In this document: positions 18,961 to 26,099 of the stretch, piece by piece | How positions within the stretch are numbered: the stretch's first letter is position 1 | Layout of the letters: every line of letters starts with the position of its first letter | Origin: Thioploca sp. | Lineage (GTDB): Bacteria; Pseudomonadota; Gammaproteobacteria; Beggiatoales; Beggiatoaceae | Reading direction: 5' to 3' | DNA length: 44,406 bases | NCBI GenBank assembly: GCA_012032555.1 | Contig: JAAUSR010000040.1 | Span: 1 to 44,406 of the forward strand | Translations under genes and position numbers: made by a program | The notes under the pieces: generated by a model | Told to the model about the DNA's origin: nothing | What the model saw: only the letters and a program-made list of their open reading frames with translations | Databases searched by the model: none

Positions 18961-19857
18961 TTAATGTTGTGGTGAACGGGTAATTCGCAAACGACTTTCT
19001 ACAACTTGACTACGACTGGTAGCTGATTGTATATCTACGGTGAAACCCAGGCGACTAAGACGCTGTTTTAAATGTTCTAAAGCTTGTAAATTATCTATTT
19101 CTAGGTAGAGATCCAATTGTCCCGATTGATAATCAATTTGCTTCAGATTAAAACCGGGGGTGTGTTGTAGTGGTGCACTCAATTGATTTAACCAATAGAG
19201 AAAATGATCGGTTGAGGTGGGCTGATTTTTTTGGGTACGCCATTGTTGTAATTGTTGTTCCATTTGTACAAGTGGATTAACGATTTTATGTGCTTGAGGA
19301 AAAGTTTCACGGTATATTTTTTCAATTTGTGCCGATAAAATTTGACGTTGTTGAACTAATTGTTGATATGTGAAAATCTGTTTCACAATATGTAATCCAC
19401 CCAACAAGATTAATAACATCGCTGTTAATCGCCAAGGACGCCAGAAATTAACGATTTTGTTGTGGGGACGATAGATACCTTGTAATAAATTTAACTCATT
19501 ATTTTTAGCAATGCTTTGCACTAACCAAGCGAATCTATGGGTTTCATGTATTTCTTCAATAATGGGAATTTCTAATTCGAGTAAGTCCGGTAATAAACTG
19601 GGGGTATGGGTGTCAGTAAAGATGACTAATTGCTGCGGTAAGTCGGTTTTATATTCCAGTAAAGCCAAGGATAAGGCTGTTGTTAAGCACTGAGGTTCTA
19701 TGGCAAAACCGGCTTGTGCGCCAGTCCGTACTAAAACGATATTGTCAATCGGTAATATTCCCCACCCTTGTTCTGGTTGAGGAACAGCCAAAATATCTGG
19801 CATTAATACGGTTGGAGTTAAATTAAGGGTGGTTAGCTGTTGTAAGTAGGTTATCAT
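18961..19857 (-). CDS. gspL: GspL C-terminal part (type II secretion inner-membrane platform protein)
   Basis: A 298-residue frame covering the second half of the GspL cytoplasmic domain, the single membrane helix (LTAMLLILLGGLHIVKQIF, about residues 144-162) and the periplasmic ferredoxin-like domain. The signature NLLQGIYRP before WRPWR is typical of GspL. It begins with ATG overlapping the stop of the upstream frame (ATGA), and the sequence LTPTVLMPDILAVPQPEQGW continues the GspL fold exactly where the upstream frame ends. So gspL is either split into two coupled genes or carries a one-base deletion. gspM, which normally follows, is not present. Confidence 0.8.
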   Translation of the reverse strand: MITYLQQLTTLNLTPTVLMPDILAVPQPEQGWGILPIDNIVLVRTGAQAGFAIEPQCLTTALSLALLEYKTDLPQQLVIFTDTHTPSLLPDLLELEIPIIEEIHETHRFAWLVQSIAKNNELNLLQGIYRPHNKIVNFWRPWRLTAMLLILLGGLHIVKQIFTYQQLVQQRQILSAQIEKIYRETFPQAHKIVNPLVQMEQQLQQWRTQKNQPTSTDHFLYWLNQLSAPLQHTPGFNLKQIDYQSGQLDLYLEIDNLQALEHLKQRLSRLGFTVDIQSATSRSQVVESRLRITRSPQH

Positions 19858-20192
19858 TGTTCATGGGCAATAATGGCTACCGCAATATTACCCATTGCAT
19901 CGCGTTTGCCGAGAGCAAAATGTAAATTATCAATGTCTTGCGCTAACTGTTCTTCGAGAGCATAAGGTACAGCTTGGACAACGCGTTGCCATTGCTTACT
20001 TGGAATATCAACCGATGTTAATACCATATCAGTACTGGGAATAAGAACGACTACGGCACGATTGACGGTTGGAATGGGACTTAATGCCGTTTGAACCTCA
20101 TTTTCTAAGAGAGCACTATGGGAATCAAAACGAGTCCAACTAATGGGACCATCGGGCTGATGAGATAAACGAACGAGTACAGAATGAGGCAT
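19854..20192 (-). CDS. gspL: GspL N-terminal part (cytoplasmic actin-like domain, first half)
   Basis: A 112-residue frame matching the start of GspL. The family motif AVPYALEEQLAQDIDNLHFA is near residues 75-94. In intact GspL (about 400 residues) the chain runs on into the segment that here starts a new frame; adding one base near 19856 would fuse 112 + 298 residues to about 410. No slippery heptamer for programmed -1 shifting is seen at CATGAACAATGATAACC. It is divergent from the Nudix gene. Confidence 0.8.
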   Translation of the reverse strand: MPHSVLVRLSHQPDGPISWTRFDSHSALLENEVQTALSPIPTVNRAVVVLIPSTDMVLTSVDIPSKQWQRVVQAVPYALEEQLAQDIDNLHFALGKRDAMGNIAVAIIAHEQ

Positions 20193-20197
20193 ATATT

Positions 20198-20230
20198 CAG
20201 TTATCAGTTATCAATTATCAGTTATCAGTA
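20198..20230. repeat. Short tandem repeat of (A/C)AGTTATC
   Basis: Four to five units of a TTATCAG/TTATCAA heptamer just upstream of gspL on its promoter side. Copy-number change here could alter promoter spacing; that is inference. Confidence 0.7.
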
Positions 20231-20329
20231 GACAACTGTTCAAAAATCCTGGTCTAATTATAATTTTAAAGCGGATAAGATAAAATAGATAATATTTACT
20301 CTGTTTCTAAAATCAATGGATTATAAAAT

Positions 20330-20767
20330 ATGGATTGGACACCTCACTTAACTGTTGCCGCTATCATTGAATCAAAACAGCAATTTTTATTAGTTGAAGA
20401 GCAATCGGAAGGATTAATTGTGATTAATCAACCGGCTGGACATTGGGATGAAGGAGAAACCTTAATTGAAGCGGTAATCCGTGAAACTTTAGAAGAATCC
20501 GCATGGTACTTCAAACCTGAAGCCATTGTTGGTCTTTACCAATATACGAGTCCATGGAAAATAACTTATCTTAGAATTTGTTTTTGTGGATCACCCGTTA
20601 GCCACGATCCCCAGCAACCGTTAGATACTAATATTTCACGTGCGCTATGGTTAAGCCGGGCAGAAATTATTCAGTTACCTAATTTACGCAGTCCAATGGT
20701 ATTACGTTGTCTAGATGATTATTTAGCCGGGGTTCGTTATCCACTCTCCCTAATTAGTCAACTCTAA
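20330..20767 (+). CDS. nudJ: Nudix hydrolase, NudJ-like
   Basis: A 145-residue Nudix protein. The box is GHWDEGETLIEAVIRETLEE (about residues 37-56) followed by SAW, where alanine replaces the usual last glycine; the metal-binding glutamates REtlEE are intact. NudJ acts on thiamine pyrophosphate precursors and nucleoside di- and triphosphates. In gammaproteobacteria nudJ stands directly before mnmA and hflD, as here: mnmA begins 32 bp downstream. This context is the main reason for choosing NudJ within the Nudix family. Confidence 0.88.
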   Translation: MDWTPHLTVAAIIESKQQFLLVEEQSEGLIVINQPAGHWDEGETLIEAVIRETLEESAWYFKPEAIVGLYQYTSPWKITYLRICFCGSPVSHDPQQPLDTNISRALWLSRAEIIQLPNLRSPMVLRCLDDYLAGVRYPLSLISQL

Positions 20768-20799
20768 TTTGTTAATCCAAATTATAGATAGAAAAAACT

Positions 20800-21873
20800 A
20801 TGATAATTGTTGGTATGTCTGGCGGGGTTGATTCTTCAGTTACCGCTTGGTTGTTAAAAAAACAAGGCTATGAAGTACAAGGCTTGTTTATGAAAAATTG
20901 GGAGGAAGATGATAGCGAAGGTTATTGTAGTGCCGCTGCTGATTTACATGATGCGCAAGCGGTATGTAATATTCTCAATATTCCCTTACATACCATTAAT
21001 TTTGCAACAGAATACTGGGATAATGTATTTGCGCATTGTCTGCAAGAATATCAAGCCGGTCGTACTCCCAATCCAGATATATTATGCAACCGTGAAATTA
21101 AATTTAAAGTTTTCTTAGAACAGGCATTGCGGTTGGGTGGCGAGAAAATTGCTACGGGGCATTATGTGCGATCAAGTAAAATTAATGGGCAATATCAGCT
21201 ACTCAAAGGAGTAGATCCCCATAAAGATCAAAGTTATTTTTTATATCTGTTAGTCCAGTCACAATTAGCCTCAAGTTGTTTTCCTTTGGGCGAGTTATCT
21301 AAGACCGTCGTCCGAAATCTGGCTATCCAAGCGGGGTTACCTACTCAAGCGAAAAAAGATAGTACCGGTCTCTGTTTTATTGGCGAACGTCCGTTTAAAG
21401 CTTTTCTTTCCCGTTTCTTACCTTCGCAACCGGGTACCATTGAAACGCCTGAAGGGAAGTGTTTGGGACAGCACGATGGACTGATATTTTATACTATCGG
21501 GCAACGACAAGGGTTAAAAATTGGTGGTCAGATTAACGGTAGCGGTGAACCTTGGTATGTCGTTGCTAAGGATCTACCGAATAATCGCTTGATTGTCGTT
21601 CAGGGACACAACCACCCGCTATTATTGAGTCGCCATTTGGTTGCTCAGCAAATCCATTGGATCGCGAAACCCATTCCTTCGATTCCCTTTGCCTGCTTGG
21701 CTAAAACGCGCTATCGGCAACGCGATCAACCCTGTCTGATTACGGCCTTAGATCAAACCGTTGGCCAAGTGAGTTTTCCTGAGCCACAACGTGCTATTAC
21801 ACCAGGACAATCTATTGTGTTTTATCAAGACGAAATTTGTTTAGGTGGGGGTATTATTGAGACAAGCTATTAG
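20800..21873 (+). CDS. mnmA: tRNA-specific 2-thiouridylase MnmA
   Basis: Makes 2-thiouridine at the wobble position of tRNA Glu, Gln and Lys using sulfur relayed by TusBCDE. The PP-loop MSGGVDSS is at residues 6-13. The two catalytic cysteines are C96 ([10 protein letters not shown]) and C192 (STGLCFIG). The family motifs ATGHY, DQSYFL and [10 protein letters not shown] are all present, and 357 residues is the normal length. Its last 20 bases overlap the convergent hflD gene. Confidence 0.97.
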   Translation: MIIVGMSGGVDSSVTAWLLKKQGYEVQGLFMKNWEEDDSEGYCSAAADLHDAQAVCNILNIPLHTINFATEYWDNVFAHCLQEYQAGRTPNPDILCNREIKFKVFLEQALRLGGEKIATGHYVRSSKINGQYQLLKGVDPHKDQSYFLYLLVQSQLASSCFPLGELSKTVVRNLAIQAGLPTQAKKDSTGLCFIGERPFKAFLSRFLPSQPGTIETPEGKCLGQHDGLIFYTIGQRQGLKIGGQINGSGEPWYVVAKDLPNNRLIVVQGHNHPLLLSRHLVAQQIHWIAKPIPSIPFACLAKTRYRQRDQPCLITALDQTVGQVSFPEPQRAITPGQSIVFYQDEICLGGGIIETSY

Positions 21874-22477
21874 TCAACAAAGATTGAGCAGCGCGTAGAA
21901 TTTTAGCGCGTGAGAAAATGAATTGTAGTCGCTTGCCCCCTTTTTGCCGCCATAATACAGCTGAACGAATTCCGGCTAACAACAGGGCACGGATTTTGTC
22001 GGCATTATGAGGATTTTCGAGGAACCGCTGTTCACCGCTCACTTTAATTCGATAGTCAAAAGTACTCAGCGTTTGAGTATATAAACGAGCCAGTTGCTCA
22101 ATAATTTGCGGATGAGTAGTGGCATAAATTTCACTTTCAGCAACCGCTTTTTCAAGGCTAACTCTAATTGTTGCTAACATATCTTGCCGCTTAGCTAATT
22201 TACGTTCTAAAAATACGACTCCTAAGACATATTGCATTACCTCTAAATTTCGCTTGGTTTCATTACCCAGTTGTTGACATAATACTTGCAGACCCATTTT
22301 TATACCACTTAATCCACCATACACATCCATAATCGAGTCGGCATTAATCTCCAACACACTTTGAATACTAGTTTCAAAAGGCTCTTGATCTAGCATCCCT
22401 TGTCTGGCAATTTGTCTGACGAGTTCAGAAGCCTGGAAAATGCCGGCCAAAGCAATTGTATTATTTTCTATACTCAT
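21854..22477 (-). CDS. hflD: High-frequency lysogenization protein HflD homologue
   Basis: A 207-residue, mostly helical protein of the HflD family, peripheral to the inner membrane. It has family-like segments [20 protein letters not shown] near the N-terminus and [11 protein letters not shown] in the middle. The position next to mnmA supports the call; unusually it is on the opposite strand and overlaps the end of mnmA by 20 bp, whereas in enterobacteria it follows mnmA in the same direction. The tmRNA terminator lies 57 bp upstream of its start. Confidence 0.9.
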   Translation of the reverse strand: MSIENNTIALAGIFQASELVRQIARQGMLDQEPFETSIQSVLEINADSIMDVYGGLSGIKMGLQVLCQQLGNETKRNLEVMQYVLGVVFLERKLAKRQDMLATIRVSLEKAVAESEIYATTHPQIIEQLARLYTQTLSTFDYRIKVSGEQRFLENPHNADKIRALLLAGIRSAVLWRQKGGKRLQFIFSRAKILRAAQSLLTNSLSQ

Positions 22478-22533
22478 TTATTACTTCGTTCTTTCCGGAA
22501 ATGAGAAAATAAAGGGAGGAAAACCGGTTAGAC

Positions 22534-22570
22534 AAAAAAAGTGTGTACGTCAAATAATGATATACACACT
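22534..22570 (-). terminator. Rho-independent terminator of tmRNA
   Basis: On the minus strand an 8-bp stem (AGTGTGTA/TACACACT) is followed by seven T residues (22534-22540). It starts about 32 bases after the tmRNA CCA end, which is the right place for its terminator. Confidence 0.8.
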
Positions 22571-22618
22571 CGCTTAAAATGATTTTACTTAATTTAAAAT
22601 ATGGTGGAGGCGGCGGGA

Positions 22619-22880
22619 CAGTTAACCTACTATTTTCATAGTAGACTGGACTATTCCTTCATCTGGTTAAATCATTTTTCCAGATGGAGAGCATTTATGG
22701 GAACGATATGTTTCCATCTTAGTAATTCATAGGAAGATACCCTTAGAATCCTATCAGTCTCTAGCGGGCTTACCTGTTTCCAGTTTACCCGACGGCGTTA
22801 GCTTATCTTTTCTAGACTTAGCGTTCACCGTTTGAGCTCTCTTTTTCCATTAAACATCGCTGTTTAAGGCGACCTTATTG
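22619..22880 (-). ncRNA. Group I self-splicing intron in the tmRNA T-loop
   Basis: A 262-nt intron. The 5' exon ends in U (22881), which pairs U.G in P1 (exon CGAU with intron GUCG across a CAAUAAG loop); the last intron base is G (22619). P3 is GAGAGC/GCUCUC (22836-22841 and 22687-22692). P7 pairs GACU of the R element AGAGACUGA (22754-22762) with AGUC of the S element AAUAGUCC (22648-22655). P8 is a 7-bp hairpin (22660-22686), and P9 is CUACUAU-GAAA-AUAGUAG (22627-22644). Two extra hairpins between P7 and P3' look like P7.1/P7.2, suggesting subgroup IA. No homing endonuclease is encoded. Subgroup is inference. Confidence 0.93.
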
Positions 22881-23092
22881 ATCGAACCCGCGTCCGTAAG
22901 TCCTCCGCCCTTGGTTCTACGTGCATAGCCCTATCTTTATTCTAGCTGCTAGTCATCCGACAGGCAGGACAATCTAACAGTGAGTTTGGTTATGTCTAGC
23001 AAAACCACCCCAAACAAATGGCTCTACGATCTTGTGAAGGTTGACCCCTGTACTGAACGCACAAGCACGGCTCCAGGCAGCGGCTAGCCGGT

Positions 23093-23125
23093 TTAAGCAG
23101 CTAGGGCGTAGTTGTCGTCGTTGGC
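23093..23125 (-). CDS. tmRNA tag-peptide reading frame
   Basis: The resume codon is GCC, and the encoded tag is ANDDNYALAA followed by TAA, a close relative of the E. coli tag ANDENYALAA. The ALAA end is the ClpXP recognition signal. It is preceded by the usual A/T-rich TATAGTT. Confidence 0.93.
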   Translation of the reverse strand, partial: ANDDNYALAA

Positions 23126-23302
23126 AACTATATTTTTTGCAGATAAGCTTTACGAGGTAATCTGCACCTCGGCACGCCCCTCAGGTTTTGCAACCCACGT
23201 CGAAACCATGTCGCCCCCCAATTTCAAGAAAAATTAGGAAAAAAGTACTTAAATGAATTAAGCCTTAGCTAACAAGACTGATTTCTTTTAAAATACACTG
23301 TT

Positions 23303-23330
23303 AATATAGTGTAGTTACTTGAATTTTCAA
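23303..23330 (-). promoter_or_regulatory. Possible sigma-70 promoter for tmRNA
   Basis: On the minus strand TTGAAA (23325-23330) and TATATT (23303-23308) are separated by 16 bases, pointing toward ssrA. The predicted start is about 78 bases before the mature 5' end, which would need RNase processing. Other weak boxes exist closer to the gene. Confidence 0.3.
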
Positions 23331-23396
23331 GTTATATAAAAAACCAACTGAGGATTAATGCGAGGACATGTTATCAATTAAAAGTTTAGTAGTGCA

Positions 23397-23429
23397 GAAT
23401 GGGTAGAACGCGTTAGCGCGAAACCCATC
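23397..23429. repeat. Palindromic intergenic repeat (GGGT-CGCG type)
   Basis: GATGGGTTTCGCGCTAACGC with its imperfect complement (GGGTAGAACGCGTTAGCGCG) forms a hairpin between ssrA and the ferritin-like gene. Its composition, richer in G+C than the surroundings, fits a dispersed element. Confidence 0.6.
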
Positions 23430-23457
23430 ACAACATACTCGAAGAAGTACCGGTGAT

Positions 23458-23489
23458 ATTGTACATTGGAGATTATCTTACTGTACAAT
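23458..23489 (+). promoter_or_regulatory. Inverted repeat ATTGTACA-N16-TGTACAAT upstream of ferritin-like gene
   Basis: A perfect 8-bp inverted repeat with a 16-base spacer, centred about 120 bp before the ATG at 23594. It could be a dimeric-regulator operator or an RNA hairpin. It does not match Fur-box sequence well. Confidence 0.3.
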
Positions 23490-23593
23490 ACCAAATTCAA
23501 GAAATAATAATGTAGGGTATCGAATGAATTTCTAAACTAACAGCAGTTGAAGACGATCTCAATAACTTTGATTATATCTAGGAGAATTAGGAT

Positions 23594-23881
23594 ATGGCCA
23601 ACGAAGGTTTACACGAACGTTTTGAAGATCTCTGTGATGAAACCCGAGACATGCATCGAGCTATTGTGTCACTCATGGAAGAATTAGAAGCGGTAGATTG
23701 GTATAACCAACGAGTGGATGCCTGCAAAAATGCAGAATTAAAAGCCATCTTAGCGCATAACCGAGATGAGGAAAAAGAACATGCGGCAATGGTACTAGAA
23801 TGGATACGCCGTCAAGATCCCGCTTTCGATAAAGAATTGAAGGATTATTTATTTACTAACAAGTCGATTACCCATGAATGA
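23594..23881 (+). CDS. Encapsulated-ferritin-like protein (EncFtn family), short form
   Basis: A 95-residue two-helix ferroxidase subunit. By alignment from memory with Rhodospirillum rubrum EncFtn, the di-iron ligands E32, E62 and H65 correspond to E30 (SLMEELEAVDW), E60 and H63 (LAHNRDEEKEHAAM). Members oxidise Fe(II) as decamers and normally deliver iron into an encapsulin shell. Here the protein stops at TNKSITHE and lacks the C-terminal cargo-loading extension (GSL-type), and no encapsulin gene is adjacent. GGAGAAT precedes the ATG by 6 bases. It lies between ssrA and wecB with no co-directional partner. Confidence 0.93.
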   Translation: MANEGLHERFEDLCDETRDMHRAIVSLMEELEAVDWYNQRVDACKNAELKAILAHNRDEEKEHAAMVLEWIRRQDPAFDKELKDYLFTNKSITHE

Positions 23882-24055
23882 ATCTCGATAAGTTAATGAG
23901 TTGGGAAAGATAAGCAGATAACAATGGTTAGTCCGAACATGCTGATGAGGGAGTCGCTGTATAAATCAAGCCAGTTTTCATTTTTCATCCGTTCCGGTTC
24001 GCTTAGCAATTAGCCCAGACGAGACGAAGTGAAATCTAGGGGATCATTATCGCTT

Positions 24056-24087
24056 CCTGGGATTCCGCTATGCTTCATCCAGGCTAC
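24056..24087. repeat. Common proteobacterial intergenic repeat (GTAGCCTGGATGAAGC type)
   Basis: The minus strand reads GTAGCCTGGATGAAGCATAG then CGGAATCCCAGG, a widespread imperfect palindrome of proteobacterial intergenic DNA. The TAG at 24084-24086 inside it is the stop codon of wecB. A related, diverged stretch lies just upstream, at about 24013-24042. Confidence 0.65.
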
Positions 24088-25226
24088 ATTGACTCTGATA
24101 TAAAATACTGTTTGATTCTTTGTACAATTCTTCTAGCCGCTTGACCATCTCCATAAAGATTAATCGGCTGGTTCATATTAGTATTGTCATTGGATAACAA
24201 TTGCTGAACGGTTTGGAAGATGGATTCCGTATTGACGCCAACCAAGTGTGTTGCCTTCATGGCGATTCCCTCAATTCGCTCGGTAACTTCACGCATCACT
24301 AACACCGGTTTACCTAAGGAAGGTGCTTCTTCTTGCACACCACCGGAATCGGTTAAGATTAACTTTGAATCCCGCATTAACGTTACAAATTCACTATAAT
24401 TAACTGGTGAAATCAATTTGATATTACTTAAATGGCCTAATTTTTGGTAAACCGGTTGTTGCACATTGGGATTTAAATGTACGGGATAAATGAAGTTATG
24501 ATCTAGAAAAGATTCAGCCAGTAAAATTAAAGCATTACAAATTTGCTCAAATCCCGTTCCAAAATTCTCGCGACGGTGTCCCGTGATGAGAACAAAGGGC
24601 TTAGTATTCCAATCTTCCCCAAGGATTGGGTTTAAACTTTGATAGATTTGTTGGCGTACTCCAGGCGAATCTTGACGTTTAACTTCAGTTAATAAGGTAT
24701 CAATACCCGTATTGCCTGTTACCAGGATATTGGCTTCTTTCACGCCTTCCTGCAAAAGATTAAGGCGAGCCGATTCAGTTGGTGCAAAATGTAAAGTAGC
24801 AATAGGTGTAATTAGCCTTCGATTGCACTCTTCGGGAAAGGGTGAATAAATATTGTTAGTGCGAAGTCCCGCTTCGACATGACCAACTGGAATACGTTGG
24901 TAAAAACTAGCTAAAGTCGCTATAAAAGCGCTCGTCGTATCACCTTGAACCAACACCATCTGGGGATTGATATTCTTGAGACCATCATCAATATCCATGA
25001 TTAAATTAGCAGTCAGTGGGGCGAGTTGCTGATGGGGACGCATGATTTTTAAATCAACATCAATTTCTATATTAAATAGCCCGATGACTTGTTGTAATAG
25101 TTCTTGATGTTGACCAGTTGAAACCACGATTGGATGAAAGTCGGCGGTGGTTTTTAATAGGCTGATAATAGGTACTAGCTTAATTGCTTCCGGGCGGGTA
25201 CCTATAAAAATGACGATTTTTTTCAT
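24084..25226 (-). CDS. wecB: UDP-N-acetylglucosamine 2-epimerase (non-hydrolysing)
   Basis: Converts UDP-GlcNAc to UDP-ManNAc for surface polysaccharides. Family motifs are clear: GTRPEAIKLVPI at residues 9-20, VQGDTTSAFI, HVEAGLRT, TGHRRENFG, and the UDP-binding TDSGGVQEEAPSLGKPVLVM. The length of 380 residues is normal. The ATG overlaps the upstream glycosyltransferase stop by 4 bp, so the two are coupled: one makes the ManNAc donor and the other may use it. The stop codon falls within a dispersed repeat. Confidence 0.96.
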   Translation of the reverse strand: MKKIVIFIGTRPEAIKLVPIISLLKTTADFHPIVVSTGQHQELLQQVIGLFNIEIDVDLKIMRPHQQLAPLTANLIMDIDDGLKNINPQMVLVQGDTTSAFIATLASFYQRIPVGHVEAGLRTNNIYSPFPEECNRRLITPIATLHFAPTESARLNLLQEGVKEANILVTGNTGIDTLLTEVKRQDSPGVRQQIYQSLNPILGEDWNTKPFVLITGHRRENFGTGFEQICNALILLAESFLDHNFIYPVHLNPNVQQPVYQKLGHLSNIKLISPVNYSEFVTLMRDSKLILTDSGGVQEEAPSLGKPVLVMREVTERIEGIAMKATHLVGVNTESIFQTVQQLLSNDNTNMNQPINLYGDGQAARRIVQRIKQYFISESM

Positions 25227-25993
25227 TTGTGTAAACCATTAACGTTTTTTCCCCACCATTCACGCCAAACTGACCCGATAAAAAGCGTATTGACTACCAG
25301 ATGACGCTTCAATAATTTTCTCGGTTCCATCATCACCCGCCAAAACCATTCCATACCTATCTTTTGCATCCATTGAGGTGCTCTGCGAATAAAGCCAGCT
25401 AATACATCGAAACTACCACCAACGCCCAAAATGACTGGAACACCAAATTTATTTTTATATTGATAAGACCAAACTTCTTTGAAGGGAGTCGGCATCCCGA
25501 TAAAAAGAAAATCGGTATGACTATTCTGAATTTTCTCGATAACCGCAGGATATTCTGCTTCACTAAAATAACCATCCTGATATCCCACCACGAGAACACC
25601 AGGATATTTTTCCCGACATAAAGTTACCAGCTTGGCTAATACATCGCGTTTTGCCCCTAGAAAATATACCCGCAGCTGATGTTTAGAACTTTCGGCTAGA
25701 AGGCGACCGAGTAAATCTACACCGGCTACCCGTTCTGGTAAAGGAGTACCTAATAGTCGACTAGCCCACACCACCGGTACACCGTCCGCTACGACTAAAT
25801 CAGCATTGGTACAAGCTTCGTATAGTTTGGAGTCAGTTTGCATCATAACTAGGGTGGTTGCATTGACGGTAACGATTGTTTGTGATTGCTTGGGTTTACG
25901 GCACCATGTTATACATTGATTAATAACTTGATCCATTGTAACGGGGTCAATTGGGCAATTTAAAAATTGAATACGGTCGCTACCTTTTTCCAC
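25223..25993 (-). CDS. WecG/TagA/CpsF-family glycosyltransferase
   Basis: A 256-residue GT26 enzyme that transfers a ManNAc-type sugar to a lipid-linked acceptor. The signature NADLVVADGVPVVWASRLLG (about 83-102) includes the catalytic-type aspartate. Later motifs are LPERVAGVDL, FLGAKRDVLAKL and LFIGMPTPFKE. The C-terminus (WFWRVMMEPRKLLKRHLV) is a basic amphipathic membrane-binding tail typical of the family. Pairing with wecB suggests an exopolysaccharide or teichoic/ECA-like step with UDP-ManNAc or ManNAcA as donor. WecC is not in the window, so ManNAc itself is likely. Confidence 0.92.
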   Translation of the reverse strand: MEKGSDRIQFLNCPIDPVTMDQVINQCITWCRKPKQSQTIVTVNATTLVMMQTDSKLYEACTNADLVVADGVPVVWASRLLGTPLPERVAGVDLLGRLLAESSKHQLRVYFLGAKRDVLAKLVTLCREKYPGVLVVGYQDGYFSEAEYPAVIEKIQNSHTDFLFIGMPTPFKEVWSYQYKNKFGVPVILGVGGSFDVLAGFIRRAPQWMQKIGMEWFWRVMMEPRKLLKRHLVVNTLFIGSVWREWWGKNVNGLHK

Positions 25994-26099
25994 TCGTATT
26001 TACTCTTCTGCAATAGCTATCAAAATAGCTTAGTAATAAGGTATGGGTATTATAGTTAAACAATTAATAAAAAAACAGTTAATTTTGACAGATTTAATT

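Larger units (their letters stand above)
22602..23218 (-). ncRNA. ssrA: tmRNA (ssrA), interrupted by a group I intron
   Basis: Rescues stalled ribosomes and adds a degradation tag. The 5' end GGGGGCG (23218-23212) pairs over 7 bp with CGCCTCC before the encoded ACCA at the 3' end. The 5' region has the conserved ACATGGTTTCGACG. The tag reading frame is at 23093-23125. The T-arm is broken: GCGGGTTCGAT at 22881-22891 and TCCCGC from 22618 down are separated by 262 nt. Joining them gives GCGGG-TTCGATT-CCCGC and a mature RNA of 355 nt, a normal size. Encoded CCA is present. The terminator lies at 22534-22570. Confidence 0.96.
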
